Source: Lycocorax pyrrhopterus obiensis (lineage: Eukaryota > Chordata > Aves > Passeriformes > Paradisaeidae). Taken from it: a DNA stretch of 64,000 bases. This document shows, piece by piece, positions 48,041-61,737 of the stretch (its first letter is position 1; the number at the start of each line of letters is the position of its first letter). Location: positions 4,259,168 through 4,323,167 of the forward strand of contig JACSVZ010000016.1 of NCBI GenBank assembly GCA_014706295.1, read 5' to 3'. The position numbers and the translations under genes are program-made. The notes under the pieces were generated by a model that did no database searches, was not told the DNA's origin, and saw nothing but the letters and a program-made list of their open reading frames with translations.

Positions 48041-48537
48041 TTCTGCCTCATAGTGCCTTTCAGTGGGTATTAGAGATTTGTACAGAGCCAGTGCTCTTTC
48101 TGTGTCTGCAGTAAATAAAGAACTGGGGAAGAGTAGGCAGAAATATTCCCCCCAAAAAACTCAGAAATGACTAAGAGCTCCTGTGTGTTGCAGATCAATT
48201 CTGATGCACTTGATAAATGAGAAGGATTAGATAAGTAATCTGATTAGAATGTAATAGTGATGGAAGGAGCTTTCCATTACAGTGAGACCTTGACTCTCAA
48301 AATATAATGAAACTTTTATGGATCAATTTAATTATAAGTGAGCTATACAAATATTTACCATGGCTAGATATTGAAAAGTTACATTCCTCTACTATGAGTC
48401 AGCTCCATGAATATATCTGCTGTAAAGATAGAAAAAGTTTCTAAAGGCAGTAGAAATGAAAATTTAAATGAAAACTAGGTTTAAAACCTGTGTTGACTCA
48501 ATCTGGTGTGCTTATTTTGGTGATTTTTAGTCATGGT
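48041..48537. other. AT-leaning non-coding DNA
   Basis: Could be a continuation of the preceding candidate element (GATCAATTTAATTATAAG near 48,322), but motif density drops. Confidence 0.35.
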
Positions 48538-48800
48538 CACCTCCCCCGCGGTGTCTTTCCGTTCAGTGCCATTGGTTTCCCCTTTGCCCTGAGGCTGCTG
48601 GCTGGCAGCGAAGAGCAGGGCTGAGCCTGGGCTGGCACGGAGCTCACCGTGGGCTGTCTCATGGCAGGGGGGACGCTGTGTCTGCTTTGGGGAAGGCAAG
48701 GAAGGTGCCAGGGGAAGGAGGTGGCCTTGGCAGTGTTTGTGTGCGTGAGCAGCTTCCCCGGGACCCAGCGGCTGCCAGCAAGAGGTGAATGTGGCAGAAG
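48538..48800. other. GC-rich patch with moderate CpG
   Basis: Contains CCCGCGG, TCCGTTC and several scattered CpG, far fewer than the 23.5-kb patch. Minus-strand frames of 117-128 codons cross it without recognisable domains. Confidence 0.35.
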
Positions 48801-49590
48801 AACGCACAGATAAATTTGGATTCCAGCCTTCAGGCAGCTCATACACAAGAATTTCCAGACCATGCACTCTACATCTGGCAGGCAGCTCACATTGTATGTC
48901 TTTGATAAATAGCGCTTATTAAAGAGTTAGAAATTTCTCCTTCCCCAGAGAAGCTGTTTCATACATTTTTCAATCTTCAGGCGAAATGAAAAAGTTTAAT
49001 GAAAAAGCCCCCTTCAGCCTCCCCCAACGAGCTTCCAGTCAACGTTTTCCTGAAGTATATAAATTCTTAATTTGTTGTAGATAATGTCTACCAGATGATA
49101 GTACCAGGAGCACAAGTGGCAATTAAAGAACAGCAGGCTTGGAACAGAGGTTATTAAGTACTTTTTTGCTATGAGAAACATTAGTGAGTTGACTTAAAGC
49201 AAGGCTGTCATGGCAAGAGAGGCCAACCGAGGTCAGACAGAAAGGCTTTGGAGCTGCCTTGTGGAGCAGGTCAGCCATGCAACGTGTGATTGTCCTCTGA
49301 GAACATATTCAGGGATACAGAATGTAATTTATACCTTGAATTTGTCTAGTTAGTGATGTTGAAAGCCTAAAGATACAGGTTCTTTTCATCTTCCCTTCTG
49401 TGTTGTTGATGGTGCTCACGTGTGAAATAGCAGCGTTGGTATATCATATAAATCCAGGATTTCTGAAGGAGTTTTTAATATCTGTGATTTTGGAGAGAGG
49501 AGCTGTACAACTTCTCCAGAATGTGGGTAAATGGCCTACAATGTGATGTGTTTTAGTGAATGGCCGAAAAAGCAGAAAAGACTATAAGAA
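48801..49590. other. non-coding, no feature seen
   Basis: Mixed DNA with nothing recognised. Confidence 0.5.
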
Positions 49591-49605
49591 AATAATAATA
49601 ATAAT
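49591..49605 (+). repeat. (AAT)5 microsatellite
   Basis: Five tandem AAT units in A-rich flanks. Confidence 0.9.
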
Positions 49606-50469
49606 TTAAAAAGCCTTCTTGTCATATAGTAAGACTCATCAACAGCACTTACGAGGCTTTGCACAAGGATTTATCACATCATCTCTCTTTCTTAGATGAG
49701 GAAAGAGAAGCTTACAAAAAGCAATTTTCCAAGTTCAAATAATGAATCAGTGGATGAACAGGGGATAGAGAGTGTGAGTTTTGATTCTGGGATGCCTCTG
49801 ACCAGAACCAGAATTGGAAAATAGCAGCTTAGCAATTAGAACACCTGGGTTTTTTTCTTATTTGTTTAGGGCAAGAGCTAATTATTTTCAGATAAATTTT
49901 CATTATTCTTTTTTCCTTATGACATTGACATTTCTAAAGGGGACCAAGCAAATCATTCATTATGAAATATTTGACCTGAAACAAAATGTCACATTTACTT
50001 TGTGTGGGCACTTGGTGAAGCAGCATATTGAAATGGAAGCTGAAACTTCTAATTGCTTTGAAAACATGTTCCAGCTTTTAGAAAAATCACAGGATTTAGA
50101 GTCTGGCTTCCTGGGGAAGAACATCCTGAAAAATGGCTGATTATGCGTGTGTCCCTGTACATGAGCCTGTCCTTGATAATTTTTGAACTGTGCATCTCTC
50201 AGTTGAGAAAATTTTTACTGATCTACCCACAATGTATCAGAGGAGTGGGGAAATGTGTTCCTTCTTCTTACATTTGGCAAAACAGTGGCTGGTGCTGATC
50301 CTGTGCCTCTATGTTCCAACATCCTCCTTCCACTGCAGCTGAAATTAATCTTAAGACGATTTCTCCTATTTCCAAATGAAAAGAAAATCTTCACATTCTG
50401 CAAAATGCAGCTGTTGATCTGGCTCTAACCAGAGAAATCCTTTTGAAATGAATTTCCAATAAAGCAGTA
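49606..50469. other. non-coding, no feature seen
   Basis: A 108-codon plus-strand frame at 49,814-50,140 translates to an unrecognised sequence. Its AT-rich composition makes the length slightly unusual, but no domain is visible. Confidence 0.4.
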
Positions 50470-50509
50470 AAACTTACTGCTTTAGTAAGTTTACAGTGCA
50501 AAACTTACT
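50470..50509. repeat. 9-bp stem-loop plus third copy of the arm
   Basis: AAACTTACT (50,470-50,478) and AGTAAGTTT (50,484-50,492) pair perfectly around loop GCTTT. AAACTTACT recurs in direct orientation at 50,501-50,509. No adjacent gene. Confidence 0.8.
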
Positions 50510-51457
50510 TGATAATGCAATAAAATGTTATCTCAATCACGGAACAGATTTGAGGGTACCTTTTAAATGAGCTAGTGTTTCGTCTTTGCAAAAACTCCAG
50601 TGTGAAGTCAGATGCAAGCTTATTCAAAAAATACAGTTCTGGTGCAAGGTTATCCTTGTGACAAGTTTCCAGCAGGGACTGGAGGAGCAATTATTCTTTT
50701 AGAGCTATCAGTAATTTCTACTGTAACTCCTCCCAATGGTAGAAAGATTCAGTACTGGAAAAACTGCTGGATGGGCTGAGATTGAATTTAGTTTTAAAAT
50801 GTATATTAGTAACTTTAAAGTGATTTTTCTGGAAAAATTAGGCTTGTCAACAATACACTTACATGTTAAAGGGAAAAGTCTTAGCATTAGAAAACTTATT
50901 ACCATCATCTGGATTTTTTAAATAAAATATTCATAAAGCCAGATCTGAATTTCAAAAAGAAAAATAGCCTTTAAATTCTGAAGTAATATATTCTCCCATC
51001 TCATTAAAAAGCAGAAATCTATCTTGGATCTTATATGCTCTTCCTCATTACAAGCCTATTTATATAACAGTCTGAAAGACATCAGCTCTTCTTGGGCTTA
51101 CAGCCCTTGAAAATCATATAAAATACTTTCCTCACTGTTTTAGCCTATATAGCTAATTTTCCATTATTTATAGCATACAACAGCTCGACTCTCAAGGTCA
51201 CACTCCAAAGAAGGTTTTGTTATTTCTCAGAATTCCAATCAGCTGAAAGAAAAACCGCCACAGAAAATACAGTGAAGGCAATCAGGAACATAATATGGGT
51301 TTGGTAAATGCTTTTCAAGGGTGGAGAGTTACTGAGGAGCTTTTTAGCTAAGGCTTTACTTTAATGGCACATTTAACTAAAGCCAAATTGCACTGAGCTT
51401 GAGTGAATGTCCGTGTGATGTGCATGTAACTACCCAAGAAATTCATTCTGACGGTTC
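50510..51457. other. AT-rich non-coding DNA
   Basis: AT-rich (50,760-51,180) with short unrecognised frames and no clear motif cluster. Confidence 0.4.
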
Positions 51458-51478
51458 TTTTTTTTTTTTTTTTTTTTT
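51458..51478. repeat. T21 homopolymer
   Basis: Twenty-one consecutive T residues, the longest homopolymer in the window. Confidence 0.9.
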
Positions 51479-54400
51479 GCAAAAATACCCTAAGACAAAA
51501 GGAGACCTTGGAGCTCTCCCTGCTTTGTATTCTGAATCTTGCTTTCCCGAGGTGCGTGCCCAGGCATTAATCTCAGGAAAGGTTTCATGTCAGTGCATTA
51601 TTCCAGGAGGGCAGAGCTAAGCTCACGGTGAGCAAGGCAGGCAGAACTCACCCTGCAGTCGCTGTTGGTTGCCAAATGTTTACCACGGTGCGCCAGATTT
51701 TAACCCTGTTGGCACTGTGAAGCTGCAGGCAATGGCACAAGTTTCTGTGACAGGTGGAGGGGCACAGAGGGCGTGAAGTCCTGTGTGTTGTAAGGACTGG
51801 CTTTTGAGAACAGCTCTGCACTTTGCACATGCACGCTGTATTCTCTTAACAGCAGAATCAAATAGATAAAGGGCCATGTAACATGCTGTGGAGTTTTGGA
51901 AATTTGTATCAGAATGTCAACTGGCTTGGACTTAAATGGGGTTTGGCTCTCAGCACATGGGAAGGGTCTGTTTAGCCAGGGTGGAGCTGTGGTGTCTCAG
52001 GACATAATCACACCTGCAGCCCCGCTCGGCCTGTTCAGTGCAGAGGGTGCTGCAGTTTCCCTGGAACATCCCCCAGACTCCGTGCGTTCCCTTGTAAGGC
52101 AGACCATGGCACACCAGGAACAGGCACCAGTGTGTCCTGCATGGCCTCCCAGGGCAGGCTGGTGGCTGCCCAGGCTGCTGGCCCTGGCACTGCTGGCCGC
52201 ACGGACGGGCTGCCTTGCAGAGCAGGTCAGCACTGTGCTCACACTGTGCAGTCAGACGGGGACCGATGGGCCAAGTGCTGCCTCAACACAAGGCATAAAA
52301 TAAAAAGCAGTAATGGGAAGGGCCAAGATCACACTGGAGTTCAGCCCCCTCCAAAGAGCAGGAACTCGTTAGACAGGGCACATTCTTCCAGGCTCCTAAA
52401 GTGGCTAAAGCTGCATGTCGTTGTATACCCAGCGACCGTGGTGCTGGTAGCAATGTGCCAGAAGAAAAGTCACCCTAATTCCAAGCCATCAAAGACTGGT
52501 TTAAACTTCAGGCATGGCCCTTGGTATTATTTCTAAAACAAGTAATTATGTAACTAACTAAGCAAATAAGTAAATTCAACTGGATGTTGTCCTCATCCTT
52601 ATATAAATACCCCATTCCTCTCTTTCTGTTGAAGATTTTATGCTGTCAGAAGAATGTGTTGTGGGCTGCTGGCAAAAATGCTAAATATTCAAAATTCCCT
52701 GATTGTATATTTATGGCCTAGAATACTGTCTGATTTATTTCACCTATTATCCACTGAAAGGGTTCATCATTTATTTGTCTCTTCACTTTCTAGTCTGAGA
52801 AGGACATGGGAACAGTACCATGTAAAGAAGGATGCCTTTCCCTCCTCTTAGAGGATTCACTCTTCTGAGCTGTCTGCAGAGCTGGGCCAGAATCTTCCCT
52901 TGGGAAATGCAGGCCTGCAGCATTTATCATGACTTGCATCATGGGTACCCAATGGAAATTAGATGAGAATTTGGCCACTGCATCCAAGTGCTTCCCATCT
53001 ATCTTTTCTGATAACGTTATTATTCTAATACGAGTGGCATATTGCAGTTCAACACCTGATCTTCAGAAAGAGTGCCACAATGCTTCACAGCGTAGTTATG
53101 CACTACTGCTGCCCATAAGTCACCAGTGTCCTACTAAACACCTGCTAATGGGATTGCTTTGATTTAAATTTGGAAGAGGTCCTTTGCTTCTGCTACTCAT
53201 CAGTAATAACTTGTGCCTATGGGAAAGAAACCAAATACGTCTTATGTGAGAAAAACAAAGCATATGGTGCTAGGACAATTTTATAAGGACATGAAGCTCA
53301 GTGACTCTTCAACAATTTGTTCCTCTAGCTCAAAATCTGTTTTCAGAGTATTACATGTGTATCTCAAATGTATGAGAACTCTGGTGAGTTCCTCCTAATG
53401 TCTGCAGTCCCCATCGTGTGCCATATGTGCTTGTTCTAGTTAGAAGTCTCCCAGTTTTGTATCTCACTATGGTATATCTAGTTCTCATTAATTGAGATTC
53501 TCTGCATTTTGATAGATCTACAAGCATCACCCTTTTCCCGTGGGCCAAATCCTGACATTACTGAGCGTCCTTTAGGTTTACAACAGCCAAGTCTTACGGA
53601 TCTTCCTTTAAAACAAACATTACTGCATCCTTCAGCTTCACTCTTGCTGTGTGTACAAGTCCTGCTGACAAGGTGGCTCCTGATTTCACTGTGCTGTTTC
53701 ACTCACAGCCTTCTTTTTCCCACATGCCATGGCCAGAGGTCCTGAGTTTTAGAGCCAGCTGCTGCCAGCTTTGCTTTAAACGCACAGAACTTGTACAAAT
53801 GGCATCAGCCAAAGCCTGTTTGTCATCATCGGCCTCACACAGAAACTGGGGAACTGGCAGCCTCAAAAGCCTTGCTTCTCTTTCATCTCTTTCCACCTTT
53901 TGTTCTGAAACATCCTGCAGGGATTCAACAGGGTCCCTGTTGTGTAGCCCCACATCTTCCACTTTGGAGAGATTTAGCACTTCCTAACAGTCATAAGGTT
54001 TCTGCAGACTCATAATGGGCAATCCCTGACTAAAAGACCATTTAGACCGAAGCTGCTCTGGGGACTCAGATCAACCTGGGGAAGAGACCCCCTAAGAAGG
54101 GTGGCGATAGAAAGGGCTGGATGTGGGCAGGCTGCACATTTTGGTCCAGGGGAGTAGTGCAGGATGTCAGGACATGTTGTGACATGCTTCATACCACCTG
54201 CACATTGTAGCTAACAAAGTACTGCTCAGGGCATGGGACAGCCTGTGGAACGACGTCCAGGTGACAGTTGTTCATGGCAAAAAACTTACTGTGCTGGGAT
54301 TGTTCACAATGTTTTTATGCAATAAATCTTCCTAAAAACTAATGTAACTCAGGGCACTCATTGGCTTGGTGGACATCTATGCTATGGCTGGGGTCAGTGC

Positions 54401-55400
54401 AGAGTCCCTGAAAGCAGAACAGACTCGGTTCTTCTCACTGAGCACTGCTGTTCCCATCACCAGGACAACTCCCACTTGTGAGAGTCTGAAGGACTTCTCA
54501 TTCCCAGTGTGGAAGGCTGACTTGGGAAGCTTTGTACTGCTGCAGGGATCTGTTGGCTTTTGCTAATAAATCTTTATTCTAGTGCCCCATATATAAAATA
54601 CTTTGCGCTATGTGGCACCTCCCACATGGAAATTCCAAGGCAACTTAGAAATATTAGTTAACCGAGACAAGAGGGTCACCACTCACATGGGAAACCTGAG
54701 GCTTTTGTCATTCAGTCATCTTCCCAAAGTGCCTGGGAAATGAATGGCAGCGTTAAAGCAGGCTCCAGGCCAGCTGCTGGCCCTGCCTGGCTTTAGAGCT
54801 CCAGCTGTTAACTGCCTGCTAGCAGCAGTGAAATCACCGGCTGGGCGGGTGATCTCTGCAGTATCGTTGTTACCTTCCCTCACCAGAGGCATCAAAGATA
54901 CTGCCTTCTGGCAGGTCAGAAAGTCAGATTCAATATGTGTCCAGCTGTGATTTTTAACTAGCAGCTTCTGCAGACAAGAGAGCAGAACAGCCCTTCACCA
55001 CACAGATCAGTGTCTCTGGGGGTGCACTTACCACGAGGACACCAGCTGTCTCCCCTTTACAAGCAGAGTTTTCCTTGACCAGACATTGTTCACTTTGAGC
55101 TGACAGTGGTTGAGGCCCAACGTAACTTGAAGGGAAAATAAATGGAAATATGCGACCCTTAGTTAAAATAACATTTTAAAAAGGAAGGTAGAGTTTCAGT
55201 GATTTGTAACAAGAATTGTGACAGGGAAGAAGAGAGGTCACCCTGAAAAATTTAAGGAGTCTTAAGCAGGATTTAATTTGTTCGAAAGGATCTGCAGTGC
55301 ACCTTGAGGCAACAGAGCTATAAATCATGCTGTTTCAGGGCTCATTTATCACCACACTTTGCCCCAGGATTTGGAAAAGGAGGTAGAAGCCTTCCAGCTG
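51479..55400. other. non-coding, no firm feature
   Basis: Many overlapping short frames, longest 135 codons at 51,896-52,303, none recognised. I see no transposon, RNA gene or CpG cluster. Confidence 0.45.
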
Positions 55401-57399
55401 TTTCGTGCAGCAAAGTGTCATTGATAAACGCAAGCCTGCAAAGTAAACAATAAAATATCAATTATAAGCAAGACAGTTGCAAGGAGGCTGCATAGAATTA
55501 GGTTTCCTGTGCCTTGCAGAGTTGTCCAGATAGTGTCTTCTTCCTCACTGGTGACACTGATTCCTGCATACTTGGAGCAGTTCTTGCAGCTGAAAACGGG
55601 TGACCCAGACTTCACACCCACTTTCTTATCAGTAGCAGGTGGGCAAGGAGTGAGCGAGGCTGGAGGGAGGGAGCGGTCACGTCGTCCTTCTGTCCTTGCC
55701 ACGCTCCTGGCAGCGCAGCCAGAGCCAGCATTAACATTTGGAGTCATTTGCCATTGCAGAGGGACCTCTCTTCAGAAGCCAATGTTTTCTCAGGGAGGGA
55801 ATGATAATGAAACCAGTTCAAAATACCTACCCCCAAATAAAGGCACTGGTAAGAAATGTACCTTCTGGCCACTTGGGTGAGGCAGTGCTGGCTGTGGGTT
55901 TTGCTGCCCTTGCAGGTGCCAGCTGAGGCAGAATGGGACCGGCTGCGTGGCGAGCTGCTGGGACTGACCCTGCTCGGATGGGCTGGGGAGATCCCCAGGG
56001 CTGGGTGAGACTGGGGTGACAGTGCTGCCAGATATGTCCCTGAACCTCCTGCTCCCCGCTGGCCACACTGTGTCACAGCCACGCGTTAATCGTGTGCAGA
56101 GCCACTGCTGACTGCACTCAGGGGGAGAGCAAAGGGGCATTTTGAATCCACTCTGTGGCACACAGGTAGTTAACACAGGGGAGAGGGACACCTCACTGTA
56201 TCAATTTTGTACAGAAATGTAGCTACATAATGAATATCAAAGATTTTAATAACCTGTGACCAAATCACAGCATAATGCCTTCAAGTTCCACGTGTCCCTA
56301 TACTTGTCCAGCACCCAGCACAGTAAACTCTCACTTCTTAAAGCTCAACAACACTAATCATGTGAGAGCATAAAATCAGTCAGGATAGTTTGTGACTTTT
56401 TTTTAGCAAAGGCTTTTCATGTTTATCCAAGGTGTTAGTTGCCACTGCATGTTAAAACTGCTGTAAACTCCTTGCAGCTCCTTTAATTTGTAAAAATTAA
56501 GATGTGTGTTTGTGAACATGCTGGCTAAGAGAACATGGATGGTGAGGTGGGTGTAAGGTTGCTGCCAAAGTTCAGGTGTGGTGCCTGGAGGGCTGTGCTG
56601 AGCCGAGTCCTGCTTGGAGCAGGTACTCCCAGCACTGGGACCCTGCGGGGGCAAAGGGCTCGTCCTGGAGGGCCTCTGGCTGCGCTGGGCACAGAGCACC
56701 GTGCTGGGCCAGCAGTCCCATGGCACTGCCAGCTCGGGGAACACCACGTCAGGCTGCCTGGAGCCTGCCCAGTGCCCAGCTCCCAAGTGTCTGGGGGTCC
56801 AGTGCACCTCAGCCTTTCCATACAAACCGGGATAAGGGCTCTTCCCTGGCCTCTGGTGTTGCAGGGGGCTTGACTGCGTGCTCATGGACCACTGAGGTGC
56901 ATTAAGGCTTCCTGTGATTTTTGCCGGGGGGTAGTGTGGGGTATCCTGTGCTCATTCCCTCCCCACATCCATGCTTCCATGGAAAAACACTGTTCTAGAC
57001 CCATGCACTTGAAGGGGAAGGGGGGCTGGGGCAGGGCCTCCTTCCCTTCGTGGATCTTCTCCTAAAGCCAACCTGCTGGACACCACCCGTGTCAAACACG
57101 CAGCACACAACCTGTCCCTGATGGTTTGAAGACATCTATAGATAGGATTCAGCCCAGCAGACTGTCAGTGACCCACTCCCAGAGAGCCTCACACTGCCCA
57201 TTTAAGAGGCAATAATGTCTCTAGCCAAGAGAATAAATTTTCAAAGGCATCCCCTCTGAAGGGGTTTGCCTGCTGCTCTCTCTTGTGTGATGGAAATCCA
57301 GTGTAATACCACAGCACCAGTTCTCTGAATTGATGCTGCTGCCACAGAGCAGGCTGTAAAGCCAAGGAAACATCCAAAGTCAACATCAGTTTAGTAGAA
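55401..57399. other. GC-rich non-coding stretch
   Basis: Long frames occur on both strands (55,790-56,191 minus; 56,403-56,885 minus, 160 codons; 56,535-56,905 plus). They overlap each other and translate to Pro/Ser/Gly/Trp-rich low-information sequence, the pattern given by GC content. CpG is moderate near 55,680-55,720 and 55,940-55,980. Confidence 0.45.
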
Positions 57400-57720
57400 A
57401 AAAGAACAATTGATTTATCACCAATAGATAATAAGAATCCTATAGACTTGCCTTAGTGCCTATTTGTTCTGGGGGAATTCAAGCCACAAATTATGGATGA
57501 TTCCTTAATTGTAAAGATTTATGATTAAAAAATTACAATACTTTTTCTTTAATTGCTTGTAAAAATGCATGGATATTGTTAAGGAGTATAATTTTTCAGA
57601 CTGCTTTTAGACATTATTAGGTATTATTGTATTGTAGGACCATTTATGTTTTGCCAGCAATCTAGTTACTGCATTATTAGTTCAGCTCATTAGCCTAAGT
57701 GACTGAAGGCAGGCTCCTCT
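57400..57720. promoter_or_regulatory. strong candidate conserved non-coding element
   Basis: AT-rich, transposon-free tract with CCTTAATTGTAAAG, GATTAAAAAATTACAATAC, CTTTAATTGC, TATTATTGTATTG (SOX-like ATTGT) and GCATTATTAGTTC. No frames of length cross it. With the 15.2-15.7 kb tract it has the most enhancer-like texture here. Conservation is untested. Confidence 0.43.
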
Positions 57721-60700
57721 GCCTCTGCATGCTGCAGTCCAGCTTGCCTTGGATGCCTTCTGCTGGCCAGAGGAATCCAGCCCATTTTCAAGACACCGCT
57801 GTTTTTCGGTGGTACTGAAAACCACAGGAAAATATCAGGAATCAGTGGTGGGTTTCTTTATTAAATTCTCACTGTGGGGTGGATAGCTGAGAAGTCTTTG
57901 AGTCTGTGCTTTCCTGTGCTGTCTCGGAGAAGGGTTGAATTACCTGTACATGTAGGAAAGGAGAAGCTGCAAGGTGCTCACTTGGGCAGGAGGGGTAAGG
58001 CCTGTTCCCAGCTGCTCTGGTGAGGGCTGTTTATGGCTGGAAACAGCCACAGGTCCCTTCACTGGGCTCTGAGTGCACCCTTCAGCCTCTGGAAAACAGA
58101 GTGAGTGACATCCACACAGTCACTGCTCAGCTGGTCTCACAGCAATGTCGAGGTTCACCTTCAGGGCTTCACATTTGGGCCACTCTGCAGCACCTCACTG
58201 CCGAATCTTTGATAGAGCTGAATTTCTGGCACCGAGTTTGTCTGACAAGGAGCTTTAGTCTTGACAGAGCAGCTTTTTACCTGGTGTAGAGGGGCTGGAA
58301 TGATTCCCCTTCTGCTCAGTAAAACTCTGGCCCTCTGGTTGTATCACTTCATTAAAACCAATTGCTGCAGTTCAAACTGATCAAGAAGGAAACATTTTTC
58401 AAGCCTTCTAAACCTGAGAGCGAGTGGAGTTGCTGGTGTTTTATTAATTTATCAACACCTTGTGAAAATTCCTTGTTTTCTGTAGCAGCCATCAGCCCTT
58501 GTAGAAAGCACAAGTTGCATAACCAAACCATGTAGCTAATCTGAGTAAATAATAAGAATTCAGTAATTTAAAACACTGTATTCTGGCAGGATTCTGTAAC
58601 TTCAGGGAAACCAGCCTGGTTAAATGTGTCTCATGCACAAGAGCCAAGTGCCCTGATGACTTCATCTGTTTCAGCAAGACAGAAATGTCTTCAGGCTCAG
58701 AGCTCCTGTGACCAGGCACAGATGGACCAGGGGCAGGGGAAGGCTGGGGCTCCATTGGCTTCTCCCAAACACTAGCTGGGCTCACAGCTGCTCACATCTT
58801 CACCCTTCCCTGTTTACATCAGAGGTGCTGATCACAGTCTCATATAGCAGACTCTGCATATATATTATTTTAACTTAGTAACTGGTGAAATTAGGGGTGT
58901 TTTCCTTTCTGCTTTGCCCCAAATTTATTTGTTTTTTTTGTTTTAAAAGAAAGTTGATTCCAACATTTATTTTAGGGAATCCATTATCTAGTGTATCAAC
59001 TAATTGGCTTTTTCATTACTGTTCCTCAGGCTCTCATTTAGTTTACAGTTGGACAGCCCAAGTCAGTAGGCCAGGTTCAGCCCTGCTGTGAACCTTAAGG
59101 CAAGATCATAAATACCAATTCTTTTGTGTCTATGCCCCCAAATCACTTCTGCTTGAGTTGTAGGGTCTCAGCAGCTCACAGAATTTGGCTAGGAGGTTTT
59201 ATGGGCTATTAGTCAGCATGGAATTGTAGACAAGATATTAAAAGTAATTGCTTTCAAACTTACTCTGAGTTATGGTTTAGGAGACAAAATGGAAAACAAA
59301 CCACCCCGACTTTCCCCTGGCTTCTTCAGTGACAGTCTCTTCAGTATTGCCCCCAGCCCCAAGCAGAACCTGTGTCCTCCCAGCCTCAGTCCCACAGGCA
59401 CGTGAACATCTAACAGGCAGGAGCTAGAGACGGTGCTATGGCAGCCTTCTTCCCTTGCTTATTAAACAGAACTGTACTAATTTATCCAGCGAGGTGGAAA
59501 CCCATGGGAAGTTGGGCAGTTGTGGCTGATGACAAGGCTGTGTGAATTTTCCTTTTTTTTTCCAGCTGGCTCCCCCTGTGCTAGGGCTTCCCAGTCTGTG
59601 GCTCTCGTCTGGGATGTAATTTATCATTTATGAAGGGCTCACACTCTCTTCACTCCTGCACAGGACTGGATTTGAGTCAGGCTGAACCCTAATCACTACT
59701 TAGTGCTCCAGATATGAGTTTTTTCTGACCAGACTGAAAGCTGTGCTGAGCTGTGCACTGGTGATTTTCTCTGTCTCAGCAACCTCCCCCCAAATGTTTC
59801 CTGCCTTGCCAATGAGCCCTAATTTTCCAACGGCAAAAGGCCAGAAAATCCTCATCCCAGCAAGTTAGCAGAACCCCTGCAGGTCCTGATGCCCTGCTAC
59901 GGTCTGTTATCTTCATTGTTTCCCTCTTCCCATCACTCTCAGAGTGTAAGTTATTGATTATTCTGCCAGGGGTTGCTAAACCAGAAAATTTTGATCCCTC
60001 AAATGAAAGCGTGTATCACGACTTATTTACTGAACTGCAGCCAGTTTATCCAGAACATTTTTCTGTTCCATGTGAGAGAGAATGACTGCCTTCAGGCCTG
60101 GCAAGTTGGGAAAAATAACCGTAGTGCGTTTCTTTATCTCATCTCAGATAGAGGCTAAGGCCAAATTAAACCCGACCTCTGTTATTAGTGAGGGCTTGGA
60201 GCGGCCTGTACCATAGTGCCTGCTGTGATTCCACACCTTTTCAGTTCTGGTTCATTCTGAGGTGGCTGTGACACTGACTGGTGGTGCCACTGGCACAGGG
60301 ATGCCCAGCTGTACTCCCTGTATCTCCCTCACCGCCTTGTGCAATGCAAAAGGCACAAACAGCCCTTGCTCCAGAGTCCAGGACACACAGGATGCTGAGG
60401 GGGTCTGGGGAATGGTGTGTGGAGCACCTTCTGAATACCACACTCCAGGCATAGCAAGTCCAGTTTTGGTGCTTCTGATACCACCTAAAGCTGCATTTTA
60501 AAAGCCTTCCCCAAACAGGATCAACTGTTTTACTGCAGTGGGAAAAGCTGGAGAAGTGGATTTAGTGCTGGCTTTACCATCAACCCCTGACTTTCTTGAC
60601 TGGACAGCGGGAGCTGTCAGTGCTCGCCTGGCCTTGTCTCGTGGTTTGAGGTGGTGGCTGTGCTTTATGGACTTGTCTGAGAGTGTATTAGCTCCTGCTT

Positions 60701-61737
60701 TCCAGTTTCCCAGCTGCATTCTCTATCAGCAACACATTAAGCGCCATTTCAAAGCAAAAAGAGCACCATGTTAAAAATAGCAGTGCTTGCTTTCGGGGCA
60801 AGGAAGCAGCTTCTGCATTTGCTTTAAAAAACATAAAAATAATTTTAAAAATCTTGACTCATTTGAAGTGTTGACTTTCAGAATATATTCCACAAATCAG
60901 AGCAGAGATCTTGTGTGTTTGACAAATAATTCCAAGATTAATACAGATATATATCCCTGAGTGCAAGGACTTTAATCAATCCCTAATCTCCCAGAGAAGC
61001 AGTTTGACTTTACCTGACAGCACTGTGAAAGATGATCTGCTTCTATGTGACTGGTGTAGTAATAGCAAAAGCCATTTCCTCTTTTTATTACTGTTCAGTT
61101 TTTAGTATAGATAGCCCACAGTTGCTCAAAGCCATGGTGAGAGCCTTCCATTGAACATAGAAGACTTTGGATCAAGCCCTTGGATCCTTTCCTGCTAATA
61201 AATTAGGCCTAACGAGGTTGGCAACAGCTCTCCAAGTCTGAAGGTCTTTGGAACTCCTGAAGCCCCAGCAGTTAAGCCTTGGACTGAAAAAACACCTGAA
61301 GGTGTGAGAGCAGGCAGGGAGCTGGGAGCTGGGAGCCATCTAAGATCTCCGCTCCCAAGCACTCTGCTCTCTTCCCTCTCTGCAGAGGAGCAGCTGCCCC
61401 GTTCTGCTGTTCTCCCCGAGTCCTCTGTAGCCCGTTTAGCTCCTTGCTGGGCAGCACAGCACAGCAGAGGATGATGGATGGCCTTGGAGTCTTTTCCATA
61501 GCATTGGTTTGCCACTGGGCTGACCCAAGGCAAACTGCTTGCTTTATTAGCTGTGTAATTAAAATGAGGGACCCTAACACAGCATTCTGTAGAAAAATAA
61601 TAACAGGAATGTAACAGGAAGTTCTGAGAGCAGAGGTTGTTAAAACTCCAGCATATTCTGCAAGATGAGCTTCAGTAGTAACTCACCAAGGGACCAAATA
61701 TATCCTCTGATGAGAGACACCACGATGAGTAAAAATT
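57721..61737. other. non-coding, no firm feature
   Basis: Short unrecognised frames only. A GGGAGCT heptamer repeat lies at 61,317-61,335. The AT-rich piece at 60,820-61,000 has no dense motif cluster. Confidence 0.45.

Noticed and set aside
14407..51478. Long A/T homopolymers as SINE or processed-pseudogene tails
   Set aside because: No retroposon body, flanking target-site duplication or cDNA-like sequence could be recognised next to any of them.
56403..56905. 160-codon minus-strand frame and 112-codon plus-strand frames
   Set aside because: Open on both strands at once in GC-rich DNA, no recognisable motif, no splice signals that fit. Treated as compositional.
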